DNA of 64,000 nt, from contig NZ_SVFW01000020.1 in NCBI RefSeq assembly GCF_015056685.1, positions 1 to 64,000 on the forward strand, written 5' to 3'. The notes beneath the pieces were generated by a model. That model did not search any database and was not told the DNA's origin. It was given only the letters and a program-made list of their open reading frames with translations. A program made the translations under genes and the position numbers. Within the stretch, counting starts at the first letter, position 1. Every line of letters starts with the position of its first letter. Positions 18,251-27,840 of this stretch are shown here, piece by piece. Source of the stretch: Butyrivibrio sp. GTDB lineage: Bacteria; Bacillota; Clostridia; Lachnospirales; Lachnospiraceae.

Positions 18251-19635
18251 AAAAAGGTTTGTTTCATGTTATGCTGGCTAATCTAATAAGCATGGGAATT
18301 GGATTGGCAATGAATTTTGTACTTCCAGCATTGCTTCCTATTTCAACTTATGCTGAGATAAAGACTTTTGGGCTATATATTTCTTATGCAGGCTTTTTTT
18401 CTCTTGGATATAACGATGGAATGTATCTTGAGTATGGTGGAAAAACTATAGAAGAATTAGATTCACGAAAGCTTGAAAATAATATTTTTAACTATTTTCT
18501 AATTGAAATAGTCGCTTTGATACTTATTTTTGTAATAGGTGCTTTTCTCAATAATTGGTTGATTTTAGCTTTTGCAGTTGGGATGTTTACGTCAAATATA
18601 ATGGGATATTTGAAAAGCTTTTATCAAGCTACTGGTAATTTTAAGTTATATGCTTTTAGTGTTAATTCTGAAAAAGTCCTTGTATTTGTTTTAAGTGTTT
18701 TTTTTCTTGCATGTGGTATTATGAGAGCTTGGCCATATGTTTGGATTCAGATAATTATTGAAGTAGTTATAGCAATATATTTGCTTTTTCAAATAAATAA
18801 ATCAATACATTTTTCAAGAGATTTGAGCGTGGATTTAAGCGAGATAAAAACTCAAGTGTCCGCTGGTATAATCTTGATGATAGGCAATTTTTCTAATGGT
18901 CTTTTTACGGGGTTGGATAGATGGTTTGTAAAGTATTTGATGACTACAGAATTTTTTGCTTATTATTCTTATGCAGTTACCATGGAATCTATCGTAAATA
19001 TGTTTTTTTCTCCAATTACCATTACTATGTATAACTATTTTTGCAAAGATGAGATAACTGATGAGAAAATACGTACGGTAAAAAAAATGTCATTGATGTG
19101 GGGGTTGTTTGTAATATCAATAGCTTTTCCTGCGAAGTGGATTTTGATAAATTTTATTCCTAAATATGTGGAATCAAATAGTGTAGTATTCATTCTTTTT
19201 GCAGCGCAAGTTTTTTATCTGATTATAAAAGGAATCTATGTAAATATTTTTAAAGCCAATAAGAAGCAGAACAAGTATCTGTGTCAAATTATAGCTATGA
19301 TTGCTATAGGAGCAATGCTGAATGGTTTGTTTTGGCTTGTTTTGCATACGATGAAAGCTTTTGCCATAGCCACTCTTTTAACAGCATTCATTTGGCTTTT
19401 GACGTGTGAGGTTGGATATAAAAACCTTCGATTTTCTGTAATAGATTTGGTTGGAATTATCATAGTTATAATTTCATTTTTGTTATTTGGTGAGTTGTTA
19501 TCACCGGTTATAGGCTTTGGTATGTATTTAGTAGTGTGTTTGTTGGTGTCAAAAGTATCTTGGCCAAAAGAGTTTAATACGATGATAAAAATGGTAATAG
19601 ACGTTATTCATGTAAAAACGCGAAATTCACGATGA
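18247..19635 (+). CDS. wzx: Polysaccharide repeat-unit flippase, Wzx type
   Basis: This 462-residue protein of the MOP exporter superfamily has about 12-14 membrane helices arranged as two halves. It starts MLANLISMGIGLAMNFVLPALL and has GYNDGMYLEYGG in the first loop and FTGLDRWFVKYLMT in the middle. It would move the undecaprenyl-PP-linked repeat across the membrane for polymerisation by the Wzy at 15326. A second, unrelated flippase is at 49620. The start overlaps the acetyltransferase stop. Confidence 0.85.
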   Translation: MKKGLFHVMLANLISMGIGLAMNFVLPALLPISTYAEIKTFGLYISYAGFFSLGYNDGMYLEYGGKTIEELDSRKLENNIFNYFLIEIVALILIFVIGAFLNNWLILAFAVGMFTSNIMGYLKSFYQATGNFKLYAFSVNSEKVLVFVLSVFFLACGIMRAWPYVWIQIIIEVVIAIYLLFQINKSIHFSRDLSVDLSEIKTQVSAGIILMIGNFSNGLFTGLDRWFVKYLMTTEFFAYYSYAVTMESIVNMFFSPITITMYNYFCKDEITDEKIRTVKKMSLMWGLFVISIAFPAKWILINFIPKYVESNSVVFILFAAQVFYLIIKGIYVNIFKANKKQNKYLCQIIAMIAIGAMLNGLFWLVLHTMKAFAIATLLTAFIWLLTCEVGYKNLRFSVIDLVGIIIVIISFLLFGELLSPVIGFGMYLVVCLLVSKVSWPKEFNTMIKMVIDVIHVKTRNSR

Positions 19636-19733
19636 AAGAGTATTGTTTTGGGAAAAAGAAATTCTTTACAGTTTCTGTGGAGAATATATAGGCGTTAAGA
19701 ATAACTGTATGATAAAAGTTGAGGCAACACAAT

Positions 19734-20428
19734 ATGGAAAAACTAGAAAGTGCTAAGGATAAGCAAAGGATTAAATGGATTGATTCTTTAAGAGGAATAG
19801 CGAGTATTTTTGTGATACTTAATCATGTTTCCTGTTGTTTTTATCCAGGGCTGATGTGGAGCAAGTATTCCGACAGTGCTTTTTCTAGATTGTGGTTGGG
19901 GAGCCCACTTAACATATTAACGACAGGGAATACGGCTGTTCAGTTTTTTTTGTTATTTCTGGATATCTTATTACTGCAGATATAACTGAAAGTGAAAAGC
20001 AAAACGATATTGTGGAAATGATAATTAAAAAAATTAAAAAAGTTGTAAAAATTTCTACTCCATCTATACTTTTTGCGTTCATACTTATGAAATTGGGGCT
20101 GATGTTTAATCAGTCTATGCTGCAATATGGCAATCAATTCTTTTTCGCAGGACAGTTTAATAATTTTACTCCTACACTAGGATCTTTAATTCGAGACATA
20201 TTCAGGGTTTTGGTTATTAATAGTGACTATAACAGACCGTTAGGATTTATGGCGACTAGTTTGTTTGGGGGTATATGCACTATTATCTTAGCTAAAGCAC
20301 TTATAGGTACTGACGATAAAAATGCAATCAAAGTATGCACGATGATATATCTGATTTCTGTTTGGTATTATCAGAAAATTTCTAGTTTTTATGTTGGCAG
20401 TCTTTGTTATTATTGCGTGTTTTATATT
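19734..20428 (+). repeat. Direct repeat, right copy (pairs with 6343-7040)
   Basis: Nucleotide-level similarity to the decayed copy at 6343-7040 runs from the ATG to the CYYC-coding segment, same orientation, about 13.4 kb apart. Confidence 0.75.
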
Positions 20429-20896
20429 AAAGAACGATTACTTCACATTGGAAAATCTAAAAGGATAAAGGATTCTTTTGGCGTTTTGTTGAAGAGATAT
20501 TTATTATTATTTATTGCACTATATATTATGACTTATCAGGATGAAGCAACGGGAATATATACTCCATTACGTTTCCTGATTAGTTTTGCTCCTGTTATTC
20601 GAGCTTTGGGAGTTGCTGTTTTTATTTTTTGGTGTGAAATATACGGAGAGCGAGCAATAAAAATACTATCTAAAACCAAGCTTATGATATTTTTGGGAAA
20701 CATATCTGCATATATTTATTCATATCACTGGCCGATTATTTTATCGGTTGGATGTTGGTTGTTTGGTTTGCTATATGAGTTAGGAAGAGGATTAAGAACA
20801 GCTCTAATTACTATGGCTTGTACAATATTATCAATTGTTATGGCTTACTTAACAAATGTTTTATTTATTAGTTTAAAAAAGAAAGGTGCAAGGTAG
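19734..20896 (+). pseudogene. Acyltransferase-3 membrane protein, copy 2, frameshifted at T8
   Basis: The N-terminal part (RIKWIDSLRGIASIFVILNH, catalytic-type His) ends prematurely after the T8 tract 19944-19951. Adding one T restores VQFFFVISGYLITA, exactly as in copy 1 at 6343, and the frame then continues (20012 onward) through about nine helices to LKKKGAR. Restored length is about 388 residues, full for an OatA/WecH-like sugar O-acyltransferase. Unlike copy 1 this is the only lesion, so the gene is one base from working. ATG 19734 has GAGG upstream. Confidence 0.8.
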
Positions 20897-20902
20897 ATTA
20901 TT

Positions 20903-22048
20903 TTGATTACTAATTTAAGATTAAAACGTTTTCTAGTGAGTGGGGTTTTTCCTGTTTTTTCGGGTTTGAATAAAGTTGTAAAAAAAGAAGATGATGAAAT
21001 TTTTATTTATTGTGCCAATGACATATTGAATGATAATTCATTGGCGATTTTTAAATATCTAGTTGATAATCATTACAATGAAAAATATAAGATTATTTGT
21101 GGAGTGAGCAATCCAAATGTTTATAAGCATTTGATTGATAAGAATATAGCCTTTATTCCAAAGTCCAAATGTGTATGGCAATACTTAAAAAGTGGGCATG
21201 TTTTATATTCCATGGGAAAGATGCCAATTAAACCTACAAATAAGCAAATAGTAATTAACATGTGGCACGGAACGCCAATAAAGAAAATTGGGAAAATGGT
21301 AAGTGAAGATAATGGCGAAGAATTCTTTTTTACTTATTTGTGTGCAAGTTCTGAGTTATATGCAGATATTATGGCTAAGTGTTTTGGGTGTCCTAGAGAA
21401 AACGTTGTAATATGTGGTGAACCCAAGACAGACAGGCTTTTTGAAGAAAAAATAAAAAAAGACGTAAAGACAATTTTATGGGCACCAACATTTAGACAAT
21501 CAAAATATTTAGGGTACGAAGATTCATCAGTTAAAGATATTCTTCCATATATAAAACAAGAAGAGTGGCAAGAATTAAATGATATTTTGAAAAATAATAA
21601 TGTGGATATGATTGTGAAGTTACATCCAATGCAAGATGTGGATGTAAAATATATAACAGATTTCTCAAATTTACATATTTATACTGATCAAATGTTTCAG
21701 GCTAAAAACATGGATTTATACTCAGAGTTAGCCCAAGCAGATGGGCTGATTACAGATTATTCGAGTGTTTATTTACAATATCTCATGCTTAATAGACCAA
21801 TATGCTTTGCAATGCCAGATTATGATGAATATGCCAAATCGAGAGGATTTGTATTTGATAACCCTCTTGAATATATGCCAGGCGTAAGAGCGCTTTCTAA
21901 AAACGATATTTACAATTTTATTAGAGATATTAACATGGGCAAGGATGAATATTATGGCGAGAGATGCCGTGTTAATAAGCTAGTGAATTATTACAATGAT
22001 GGAAATAATTGCCAAAGAATCTTGGAATTATCCAATATTAGACTTTAA
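20903..22048 (+). CDS. CDP-glycerol glycerophosphotransferase family (TagB/TagF-like)
   Basis: This 381-residue GT-B protein carries the Glyphos_transf motifs INMWHGTPIKKIGKM (catalytic His region, near residue 113), ILWAPTFR, VKLHPMQD and DGLITDYSSVYLQYL. It transfers glycerol phosphate (or a similar polyol phosphate) from a CDP donor to a glycan at the inner membrane face. The short length, without a teichoic polymerase N-terminal extension, suits a single-addition enzyme. The donor is probably made by the 9638-12237 genes. It starts at TTG 20903, 6 bases after the acyltransferase stop, with AAGG upstream. Confidence 0.85.
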   Translation: MITNLRLKRFLVSGVFPVFSGLNKVVKKEDDEIFIYCANDILNDNSLAIFKYLVDNHYNEKYKIICGVSNPNVYKHLIDKNIAFIPKSKCVWQYLKSGHVLYSMGKMPIKPTNKQIVINMWHGTPIKKIGKMVSEDNGEEFFFTYLCASSELYADIMAKCFGCPRENVVICGEPKTDRLFEEKIKKDVKTILWAPTFRQSKYLGYEDSSVKDILPYIKQEEWQELNDILKNNNVDMIVKLHPMQDVDVKYITDFSNLHIYTDQMFQAKNMDLYSELAQADGLITDYSSVYLQYLMLNRPICFAMPDYDEYAKSRGFVFDNPLEYMPGVRALSKNDIYNFIRDINMGKDEYYGERCRVNKLVNYYNDGNNCQRILELSNIRL

Positions 22049-22099
22049 TATGTGTCAAGTATTAGTACCAAGATGAAATATATAATGGGAGATGCTGGT

Positions 22100-23131
22100 A
22101 TGAGTAGGGTTCGGGAGTGCGATTGGATTAGAACTATATGTACAATTATGATTGTTATTTTTCATATGGGAGAGATTTCGATATGGCCATGGAGATTTTT
22201 TTATAAAAATGGTTCTCTGGGGACAGTTGCAGTAACAATGTTTTTTATGCTGAGCGGAGGTGTGCTTTATTATAATAATAGAGAGATAAACAGTATAAAA
22301 AAATTTTATATAAAAAGATGGAAAGCCATATTCCCAGCTTATTACGTTGCTTATTTCCCAGCTTGGTTCGATAGAATTAGTTTGGTGGGAAGGATTTTTT
22401 GGAGGGGACATCTACCGTTTGTTTTATCGTTGATAGGTATGGATGGCTATTTTTCATATCGGATAAAAGGTTATTATGAAGTTGGAGAATGGTTTTTGGG
22501 GTGTATTATACTGATGTATATTTTTTATCCAATAATAATAAAATTAATTAATTCTCTTGGGTGTTTTACCTTAGTAATAGAGATTGTTATACATTATTTT
22601 TTAGTAGTTAGACTTGATATTTTTGTGATAGGTGATTCATGGAATTTGCTTACATGGATTATGCCATTTTGTCTTGGGATGATCTTTTTTAAGTATGAAT
22701 TATGGGATAAAAGAATACTGCTATATTGTTCGTTGATAATGTTTTTCTTTTTTACTTTCTTTGATGTTCCGATAGATACATTGTATGCGTGTATGATATA
22801 TGGTGTAAGCATGTTTTTTATAATATGGAAAATTGCAGCCAATCATGTTGGAAGAGTGAAAATACTTGATTCCATTATTGACAGAATCAGTTACCTATCC
22901 TATGGGATATTTTTGGTTCATCATGTGATAATATATAGAATTAGCCCATTATATTCAAATATGCATGGAATTAAAAAAGCTATACTTTTTATTATTTGTT
23001 GGGGACTGATTTTTATTTATGCAGATGTTGTAACATTTCTTGGCAAAGCTTGGATGAATTATGCTGAAAAAATCATCCAAAAGTATATGAACAGTTCAAA
23101 ACTTAAACTCAATGGTCAGAGAGAAAAATAA
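22100..23131 (+). CDS. Acyltransferase-3 family membrane protein
   Basis: This 343-residue polytopic protein has the acyltransferase-3 N-terminus RECDWIRTICTIMIVIFHMG with the conserved His in the first helix, FFMLSGGVLYYNN, and about ten helices, ending RISYLSYGIFLVHHVIIY. It is probably a sugar O-acyltransferase acting on the lipid-linked repeat or polymer. ATG 22100 is favoured by GGAG 8 bases upstream and by where homology begins; in-frame GTG/ATG codons from 22052 are alternatives. Confidence 0.8.
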   Translation: MSRVRECDWIRTICTIMIVIFHMGEISIWPWRFFYKNGSLGTVAVTMFFMLSGGVLYYNNREINSIKKFYIKRWKAIFPAYYVAYFPAWFDRISLVGRIFWRGHLPFVLSLIGMDGYFSYRIKGYYEVGEWFLGCIILMYIFYPIIIKLINSLGCFTLVIEIVIHYFLVVRLDIFVIGDSWNLLTWIMPFCLGMIFFKYELWDKRILLYCSLIMFFFFTFFDVPIDTLYACMIYGVSMFFIIWKIAANHVGRVKILDSIIDRISYLSYGIFLVHHVIIYRISPLYSNMHGIKKAILFIICWGLIFIYADVVTFLGKAWMNYAEKIIQKYMNSSKLKLNGQREK

Positions 23132-23225
23132 AGAAACGCACTGAAAAATAAAACTTTCTATGTTAGATATTCTTCCATTTTAGAATAGTGGATTTACAGA
23201 ATGATTAAAAATGGTGGTGTAAAAC

Positions 23226-24752
23226 ATGCAAACAAGAATGACTTTTAATTTGAAAAGGCTATCTATTATTTGTTTTTTTACCGCATTAGCGGGCATATTA
23301 TCCTATTATATATTTATTATTGATGGGCATGGACATATTGATGCTCTTGGTGAAGGTTTGTATTACTACATGAATGCTGATTGGGCAACTATGTGCGGAA
23401 GATGGGGAGTGAGATATTTATTATCTTTCTTTGGAAATATAGTTATACCAGGTATTAATGTTGCAATATATGTAATGTGCGTTGCTATATCGTGCTATTT
23501 ATTAGCAGAACTATATAAGATTGATTCAGTTTTATTGCAAGTTATTATGGCTATGGCATTTATTTCTTCTCCAACAATTTGCTGCCAATTAGTATTTGCT
23601 TATCTTGTGCCTGTATATGCATTTTCTCTCCTCTTATCTGTTTTTAGTGTTTATTATTTTAGGTTTGAGGGGATTAAATATACAATTATTTCTTCGATTT
23701 TTATTTTTTTTATGATGGGACTTTATCAGCCATATTTAGGCATGGCATTAGGAACATATTTTGTTTTAATGGTATTAGATTTTATTGATGAAAAGAATAT
23801 AGGAAGCATATTTATTCAATTTTTTAAGTTCATTTTGGCTATGCTAGTTGGTTGCGGATTAGATATTATAGTTTACAAAATGGAAATGCATTATAGGGCA
23901 TTGCAGGAAGGATCAAGAGTTGCACAGTTTAGTATTAGCGGAATTTTACTTTCGCTTGGTTCATCAATAATTGAAATCTATGGTGATTTTGCGCATTATT
24001 TTTGGAATGGCAAATTAAATTTAAGATATTATTATCTGTTTTTATTTATTGTTTTATTAGTGTTTGCCATAAAATGTGAGATACGATTATTTAGACGTTC
24101 TAAAATTGCTGCAATATGTGCAACAGTTGTCATTTTGGCACTACCAGCTGCTATGGGCGTGATAAAAATTCTTATTCCTTATAATGGTATTTCCTCAATA
24201 ATGCATTTTCAGTATATTTTAGTTATTCCATTAGCTTTTAGCTTATTTACTAGAGTAAATAATCAATTATTTGATAAATATATATATTATCTTTTGACAA
24301 TCGTAACATCACTGATAGTATTTTCATGTGTCATAATTAATGATGCCTCATTTATGTGTCAAAGGATATCATATAGGGCTATTGAAAAACAGTGTGACAT
24401 CATAATTAAAGATGCCATGGAAATTGAAGGGTATGTTAGAAATAATACGCCTATTATATTGGTTGGAGCACCTGATGATAGTCAGGTGGTGTCTAGGCTT
24501 CCAATTTATGAATATTCATTATTACCCCGACCGATAATATATAATAATATGGCTGGAATTAATGATGTGAAATTCAATTATTTCATAGATTATTATGGGG
24601 TGTATACCGGAAAGATATTTACAGATGAGTATAAAGAGTTTGTTTTGAGCGATGAATTTTATAATATGCCAGTATGGCCTACTCACGGGTCGGTTGTAAT
24701 GAACGATGGTGTTATTTTTGTGAAATTAACTACTGCGCCGTATGTACCTTAG
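23226..24752 (+). CDS. Glucosyltransferase GtrII-like membrane protein
   Basis: This 508-residue polytopic protein starts with a helix, then an acidic outer loop (DALGEGLYYYMNADWATMCGRWG), about ten more helices and a soluble C-terminal tail. This matches the GtrII (Glucos_trans_II) family, which transfers glucose from polyprenyl-phosphate-glucose to surface glycan outside the membrane. The needed DPM1/GtrB-type partner is not in this cassette but three are at 38313, 48668 and 53955. GGTGGTG lies before the start region; the ribosome site is weak. Confidence 0.7.
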   Translation: MQTRMTFNLKRLSIICFFTALAGILSYYIFIIDGHGHIDALGEGLYYYMNADWATMCGRWGVRYLLSFFGNIVIPGINVAIYVMCVAISCYLLAELYKIDSVLLQVIMAMAFISSPTICCQLVFAYLVPVYAFSLLLSVFSVYYFRFEGIKYTIISSIFIFFMMGLYQPYLGMALGTYFVLMVLDFIDEKNIGSIFIQFFKFILAMLVGCGLDIIVYKMEMHYRALQEGSRVAQFSISGILLSLGSSIIEIYGDFAHYFWNGKLNLRYYYLFLFIVLLVFAIKCEIRLFRRSKIAAICATVVILALPAAMGVIKILIPYNGISSIMHFQYILVIPLAFSLFTRVNNQLFDKYIYYLLTIVTSLIVFSCVIINDASFMCQRISYRAIEKQCDIIIKDAMEIEGYVRNNTPIILVGAPDDSQVVSRLPIYEYSLLPRPIIYNNMAGINDVKFNYFIDYYGVYTGKIFTDEYKEFVLSDEFYNMPVWPTHGSVVMNDGVIFVKLTTAPYVP

Positions 24753-24767
24753 ACAAGAGAGTGTGTT

Positions 24768-25835
24768 ATGAAAATGTTGGGAAAAGCGAAAATGCTAGAA
24801 AAAAATGATAATTTCATAATATGGATTGATGTTTTGCGCATATTTTGCTGTTTTTGTATCATACTATTGCACGTTAGCGGAATGATGACAGATTTTTCAT
24901 ATATAGGATATCGACTTATACAGGCAATTGTTAGACCTGCTTTGTGGACATTTCTTTCGATAACAGGCTTTTTGGTAATTGGAGGAAAGAAAATAAAGGA
25001 CTATAAATTATTTGTTCTAAAGCATATACTTTCACTATTGATTCCAGCGATTGTTTATCTGTTTTTTTACAATTTGTATCTTAATAATACAATTATGTAT
25101 AATCCGTATCCATATATATTTAATATGCCTGTTGGACATCTTTGGTATATATATGCATTAATTGTCTTATATTTTGTAATGCCTTTTATACAAAGCGCCT
25201 TTAATAGTTTATCAGAGAGGCAGCTTATCTTGATGTTGGCAGTTATTTTAGTTTTTAATAGATTAAATGATATATTATATGCATTTGGTAAAACAATAGC
25301 ATTTGATTTAACATTGGTAGGCAATATATATATTTATTATTTGGGAATAGGCTTTTTCTTCAGAAGATATTATGGAATGATAAGGCAAGAAATTGGAAAG
25401 GTAAGAGCTGTTAAAATAGGGGGTGGACTAGTTTTTTGTTCCTGCGGACTAACGTGTTGGGAGTCTGTGCATCCAATTTTGGTTAATAAGTGTTACAACT
25501 TATCTTTGGGTATGACATTAGGGGGATTAGCATTTTTTATACTCTTTTCTGAGATTGAAATAAAAAATGATGCTATTCGAAATAAAATACATTATATATC
25601 TAATAGAATGTATGGCGTTTTTTTGGTACATATGTTGTTTTTGTGGATTCTGCGTGATTATTATCCAGTTGGAAATGGAAAAATAATAATTCAAACAAAG
25701 AATGTTATAGTGCTTTCTGTTGGTGTATTTGTTAGCTCCCTTGTTTTTGCTATAGTCATTGATTTTGTGATAAATTTAACTGCGACTGCTTTGCGGAAAA
25801 TGTTAAAAAATGTTGGGCTTAAGGAAAGGCTTTAG
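24768..25835 (+). CDS. Acyltransferase-3 family membrane protein (WecH/OatA-like)
   Basis: This 355-residue protein shows NFIIWIDVLRIFCCFCIILLHVSG with the conserved His, FLSITGFLVIGG, and MPVGHLWYIYALIVLYFVMPF. It has about ten helices and ends SNRMYGVFLVHMLFLWIL. It is an intact sugar O-acyltransferase candidate, the last gene of the AT-rich cassette. It starts 15 bases after the GtrII-like gene. Confidence 0.8.
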   Translation: MKMLGKAKMLEKNDNFIIWIDVLRIFCCFCIILLHVSGMMTDFSYIGYRLIQAIVRPALWTFLSITGFLVIGGKKIKDYKLFVLKHILSLLIPAIVYLFFYNLYLNNTIMYNPYPYIFNMPVGHLWYIYALIVLYFVMPFIQSAFNSLSERQLILMLAVILVFNRLNDILYAFGKTIAFDLTLVGNIYIYYLGIGFFFRRYYGMIRQEIGKVRAVKIGGGLVFCSCGLTCWESVHPILVNKCYNLSLGMTLGGLAFFILFSEIEIKNDAIRNKIHYISNRMYGVFLVHMLFLWILRDYYPVGNGKIIIQTKNVIVLSVGVFVSSLVFAIVIDFVINLTATALRKMLKNVGLKERL

Positions 25836-26525
25836 CATTGGCACATATGTTATGATAAAGTAAAACAGTGATACTGTTCCTTCTATGGTATACCAGAGCG
25901 GTGCTTGTTACTGTAAAAAAATCATCATCATTCAAAGCGAGCATTTCTTGATCTAACTCTGGACTGTAGACCACCTCCTTTTTAGTAGTAAGCCCTCATT
26001 CATGAGTACCAAATAAAAAAGAAACCGACTTTTTACGGGCGATTTCATTGATTCTGAACTTTGATAAGTAAATTAAGATTTTTTATATCTGCTTTGACAT
26101 TTCTGCTGTACCTGTTTTGACCAAAGCAGAAGATCATTTATGAAGCTAAGATCCTTGTATCATGATGTTTTGGGATGTCGATCGGCGGAAACTCGAAATA
26201 GTCATAGATGTTTAGATTATTAGCTTTGGCTGTCTCGGCTATGCTGAATATTATGGCGCTAGCATTGGCTCTGTTATTAGATTCCATCAGTACGAAGTTT
26301 TTTCTGGCAATGGTAAATGGTCTTATGGGCTGTTCTGAAGCTTATGCGAACACTCGCATAATATGCATTATCCGAAGGAATTACTTATCTGCATTTAATG
26401 ATTGGACCTAATGCTTGGAGGAACTGAAATTACTGTATTTATTATAAAAAAGATGCGCATAATGCTCCTCTCCAGATTATAATGACGTCAACAAAAGACT
26501 TGTTTATAAATGAGGTGACTTTGCT
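25836..26525. other. Gap with IS66 debris between cassette and next module
   Basis: No intact gene in about 690 bases. The central and right part holds an IS66 transposase remnant on the minus strand (separate entry). The rest (25836-25990 and 26420-26525) shows no coding pattern that I can support. Confidence 0.6.
25990..26400 (-). pseudogene. IS66 transposase C-terminal remnant
   Basis: Read on the minus strand, 26185-26370 gives ASEQPIRPFTIARKNFVLM, then ANASAIIFSIAETAKANNLN and YDYFEFPPIDIPKH. These correspond to the IS66 TnpC blocks EQAIRPF-x-IGRKNW and SA-x-IYS-x-ETAKANGLNPY, which contain the catalytic Glu region. Stops occur before and after, and the rest toward 25990 fits the degenerate C-terminal tail. 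It is a dead fragment. The strand matches the IS66 element at 47-1815 but the pieces do not overlap in sequence. Confidence 0.75.
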
Positions 26526-26995
26526 ATGGAAAGACCGAGAGATACGCGCTTTTATGAGATTCCACTACCTGGTGAGATTTTCAAATCTCAAAAGTGGCTA
26601 ATCAGTTACCACGAAAACTGCAGGCGACTGGTTGAATACATGGAGCATGAAGGTGCTGGACAGACAGCATATTACTCAACAATACAGTGCCTTCAGAGAC
26701 TCAGAAGCTATTTGTTGATAATGGTTTGTGTTACTCATACGAGGAATCAATCAGATGGTTGGATAATCCGAAGTCTTATCCAAAAGGCTTCAAAATAACA
26801 CTTTTCCGTCTTTCTGATTTTTACAATCACGGAGAGGTACAGCCAGTCAATGCGTTTCCAGTTTCTGTTCCGTATTCTAATCTTCTGCATGAACCATGTA
26901 ATGAAATACTTAAAGACTATCTGAATACACTGGAATTTTTGGATTCTTACGTCACAGATATAAGGGACCCTGCGCTCACGTTTTTGATTGGTTGA
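26526..26995 (+). pseudogene. Broken integrase-like gene
   Basis: The frame from ATG 26526 (GAGG upstream) reads ERPRDTRFYEIPLPGEIFKSQ, then YYSTIQCLQRLRSYL. Near 26710 the coding pattern jumps to another frame (DNGLCYSYEESIRWLDN, LFRLSDFYNHGEVQPV, then LNTLEFLDSYVTDIRDPALTF) and ends at 26995. A one-base loss around 26710 explains the jump. The helical content and wording resemble N-terminal regions of clostridial tyrosine integrases, but no catalytic residues are present. The family call is tentative. Confidence 0.45.
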
Positions 26996-27672
26996 AAAAA
27001 AGATATTCGGATTTATTGGAAAAAAGAGATTACGTTAATATACTGTTGGTAATTGATTATGAACAACACGATGATAGTTTTAGTGATGAGAAGATTATTC
27101 GCTTGCAGCATTTCTGTGATATTACCAGAGATGGACTATTGTATACTAATTATCCGATGGTTGAGGCATATCTGCATTTTTGTGAGTATCCGGATCCAAG
27201 ATATATTGAAAGGTACTTTTCAGTAGATGAGTGTAAACCTGGTAAAGAGTGCAAGCGACTTGTAGATGATAGTTCTGCTATTATTAGCAAGTTTAGTATA
27301 ATCCCTTCAATACGTGATTTCCTTCGGAAAAGGAAATCAAATTTGTTAGATAAAGATGCTATCGAAATAATTAGTATTATTCTAAATTTGGATCAGGAAG
27401 AGTTGTTTATAGATTTGGAAAAGGTGTTAGATGATTATGGTTTTGCACCGGAAAAACGTAATAATATAAAATACTCTATCCGGAAGCATATTGTTGATTT
27501 TCAAAATATCTATGATTGTTTTGATCTATGGAATGAACTGCGGATATTAATGCTTTATATTGCAAGGGAAAATATAGAAAAGGCTTATTTTATTCAATCA
27601 GGTTTTTCACGAGAATCAAATATAAAGGAATCGTATTATGGTATTGACTGGCTTGAAGTTTTAAAAATGTAG
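26992..27672 (+). CDS. Unknown protein, possibly 5'-truncated
   Basis: These 226 residues were not confidently recognised. The N-terminal part has ILLVIDYEQHDDSF followed by IIRLQHFCDITRDGLLYTN and YPMVEAYLHF, an acidic pattern that recalls TOPRIM-like/RloB-type nuclease-associated proteins, where an Asp/Glu-rich strand-loop precedes a YPMVE-like block. Such proteins usually have an N-terminal Glu-containing strand, which is absent here: the frame begins right at the end of the broken integrase-like gene (TTG/first codons near 26992). It may be a remnant of a defence or mobile-element cargo gene. The start is unknown. Confidence 0.4.
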   Translation: MKKRYSDLLEKRDYVNILLVIDYEQHDDSFSDEKIIRLQHFCDITRDGLLYTNYPMVEAYLHFCEYPDPRYIERYFSVDECKPGKECKRLVDDSSAIISKFSIIPSIRDFLRKRKSNLLDKDAIEIISIILNLDQEELFIDLEKVLDDYGFAPEKRNNIKYSIRKHIVDFQNIYDCFDLWNELRILMLYIARENIEKAYFIQSGFSRESNIKESYYGIDWLEVLKM

Positions 27673-27840
27673 AATGAAGTGAGTGATGCTAGCATTCATT
27701 CAAAACCTATAATATGGGTGTTGAGCGTGTGTATCACATTTATAGCTGAATATAAGTTTTTTTGAAAGAAAGAAGATGGGTCACAAACAGGAAGATAGCA
27801 ATGCATTTAGCTAAATATCCAGGCATGATCAATCCTTGGT

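Noticed and set aside
26208..26411. 67-codon open frame on the plus strand, Ala/Leu-rich
   Set aside because: It is the mirror of the IS66 remnant on the minus strand, whose translation matches the family blocks.
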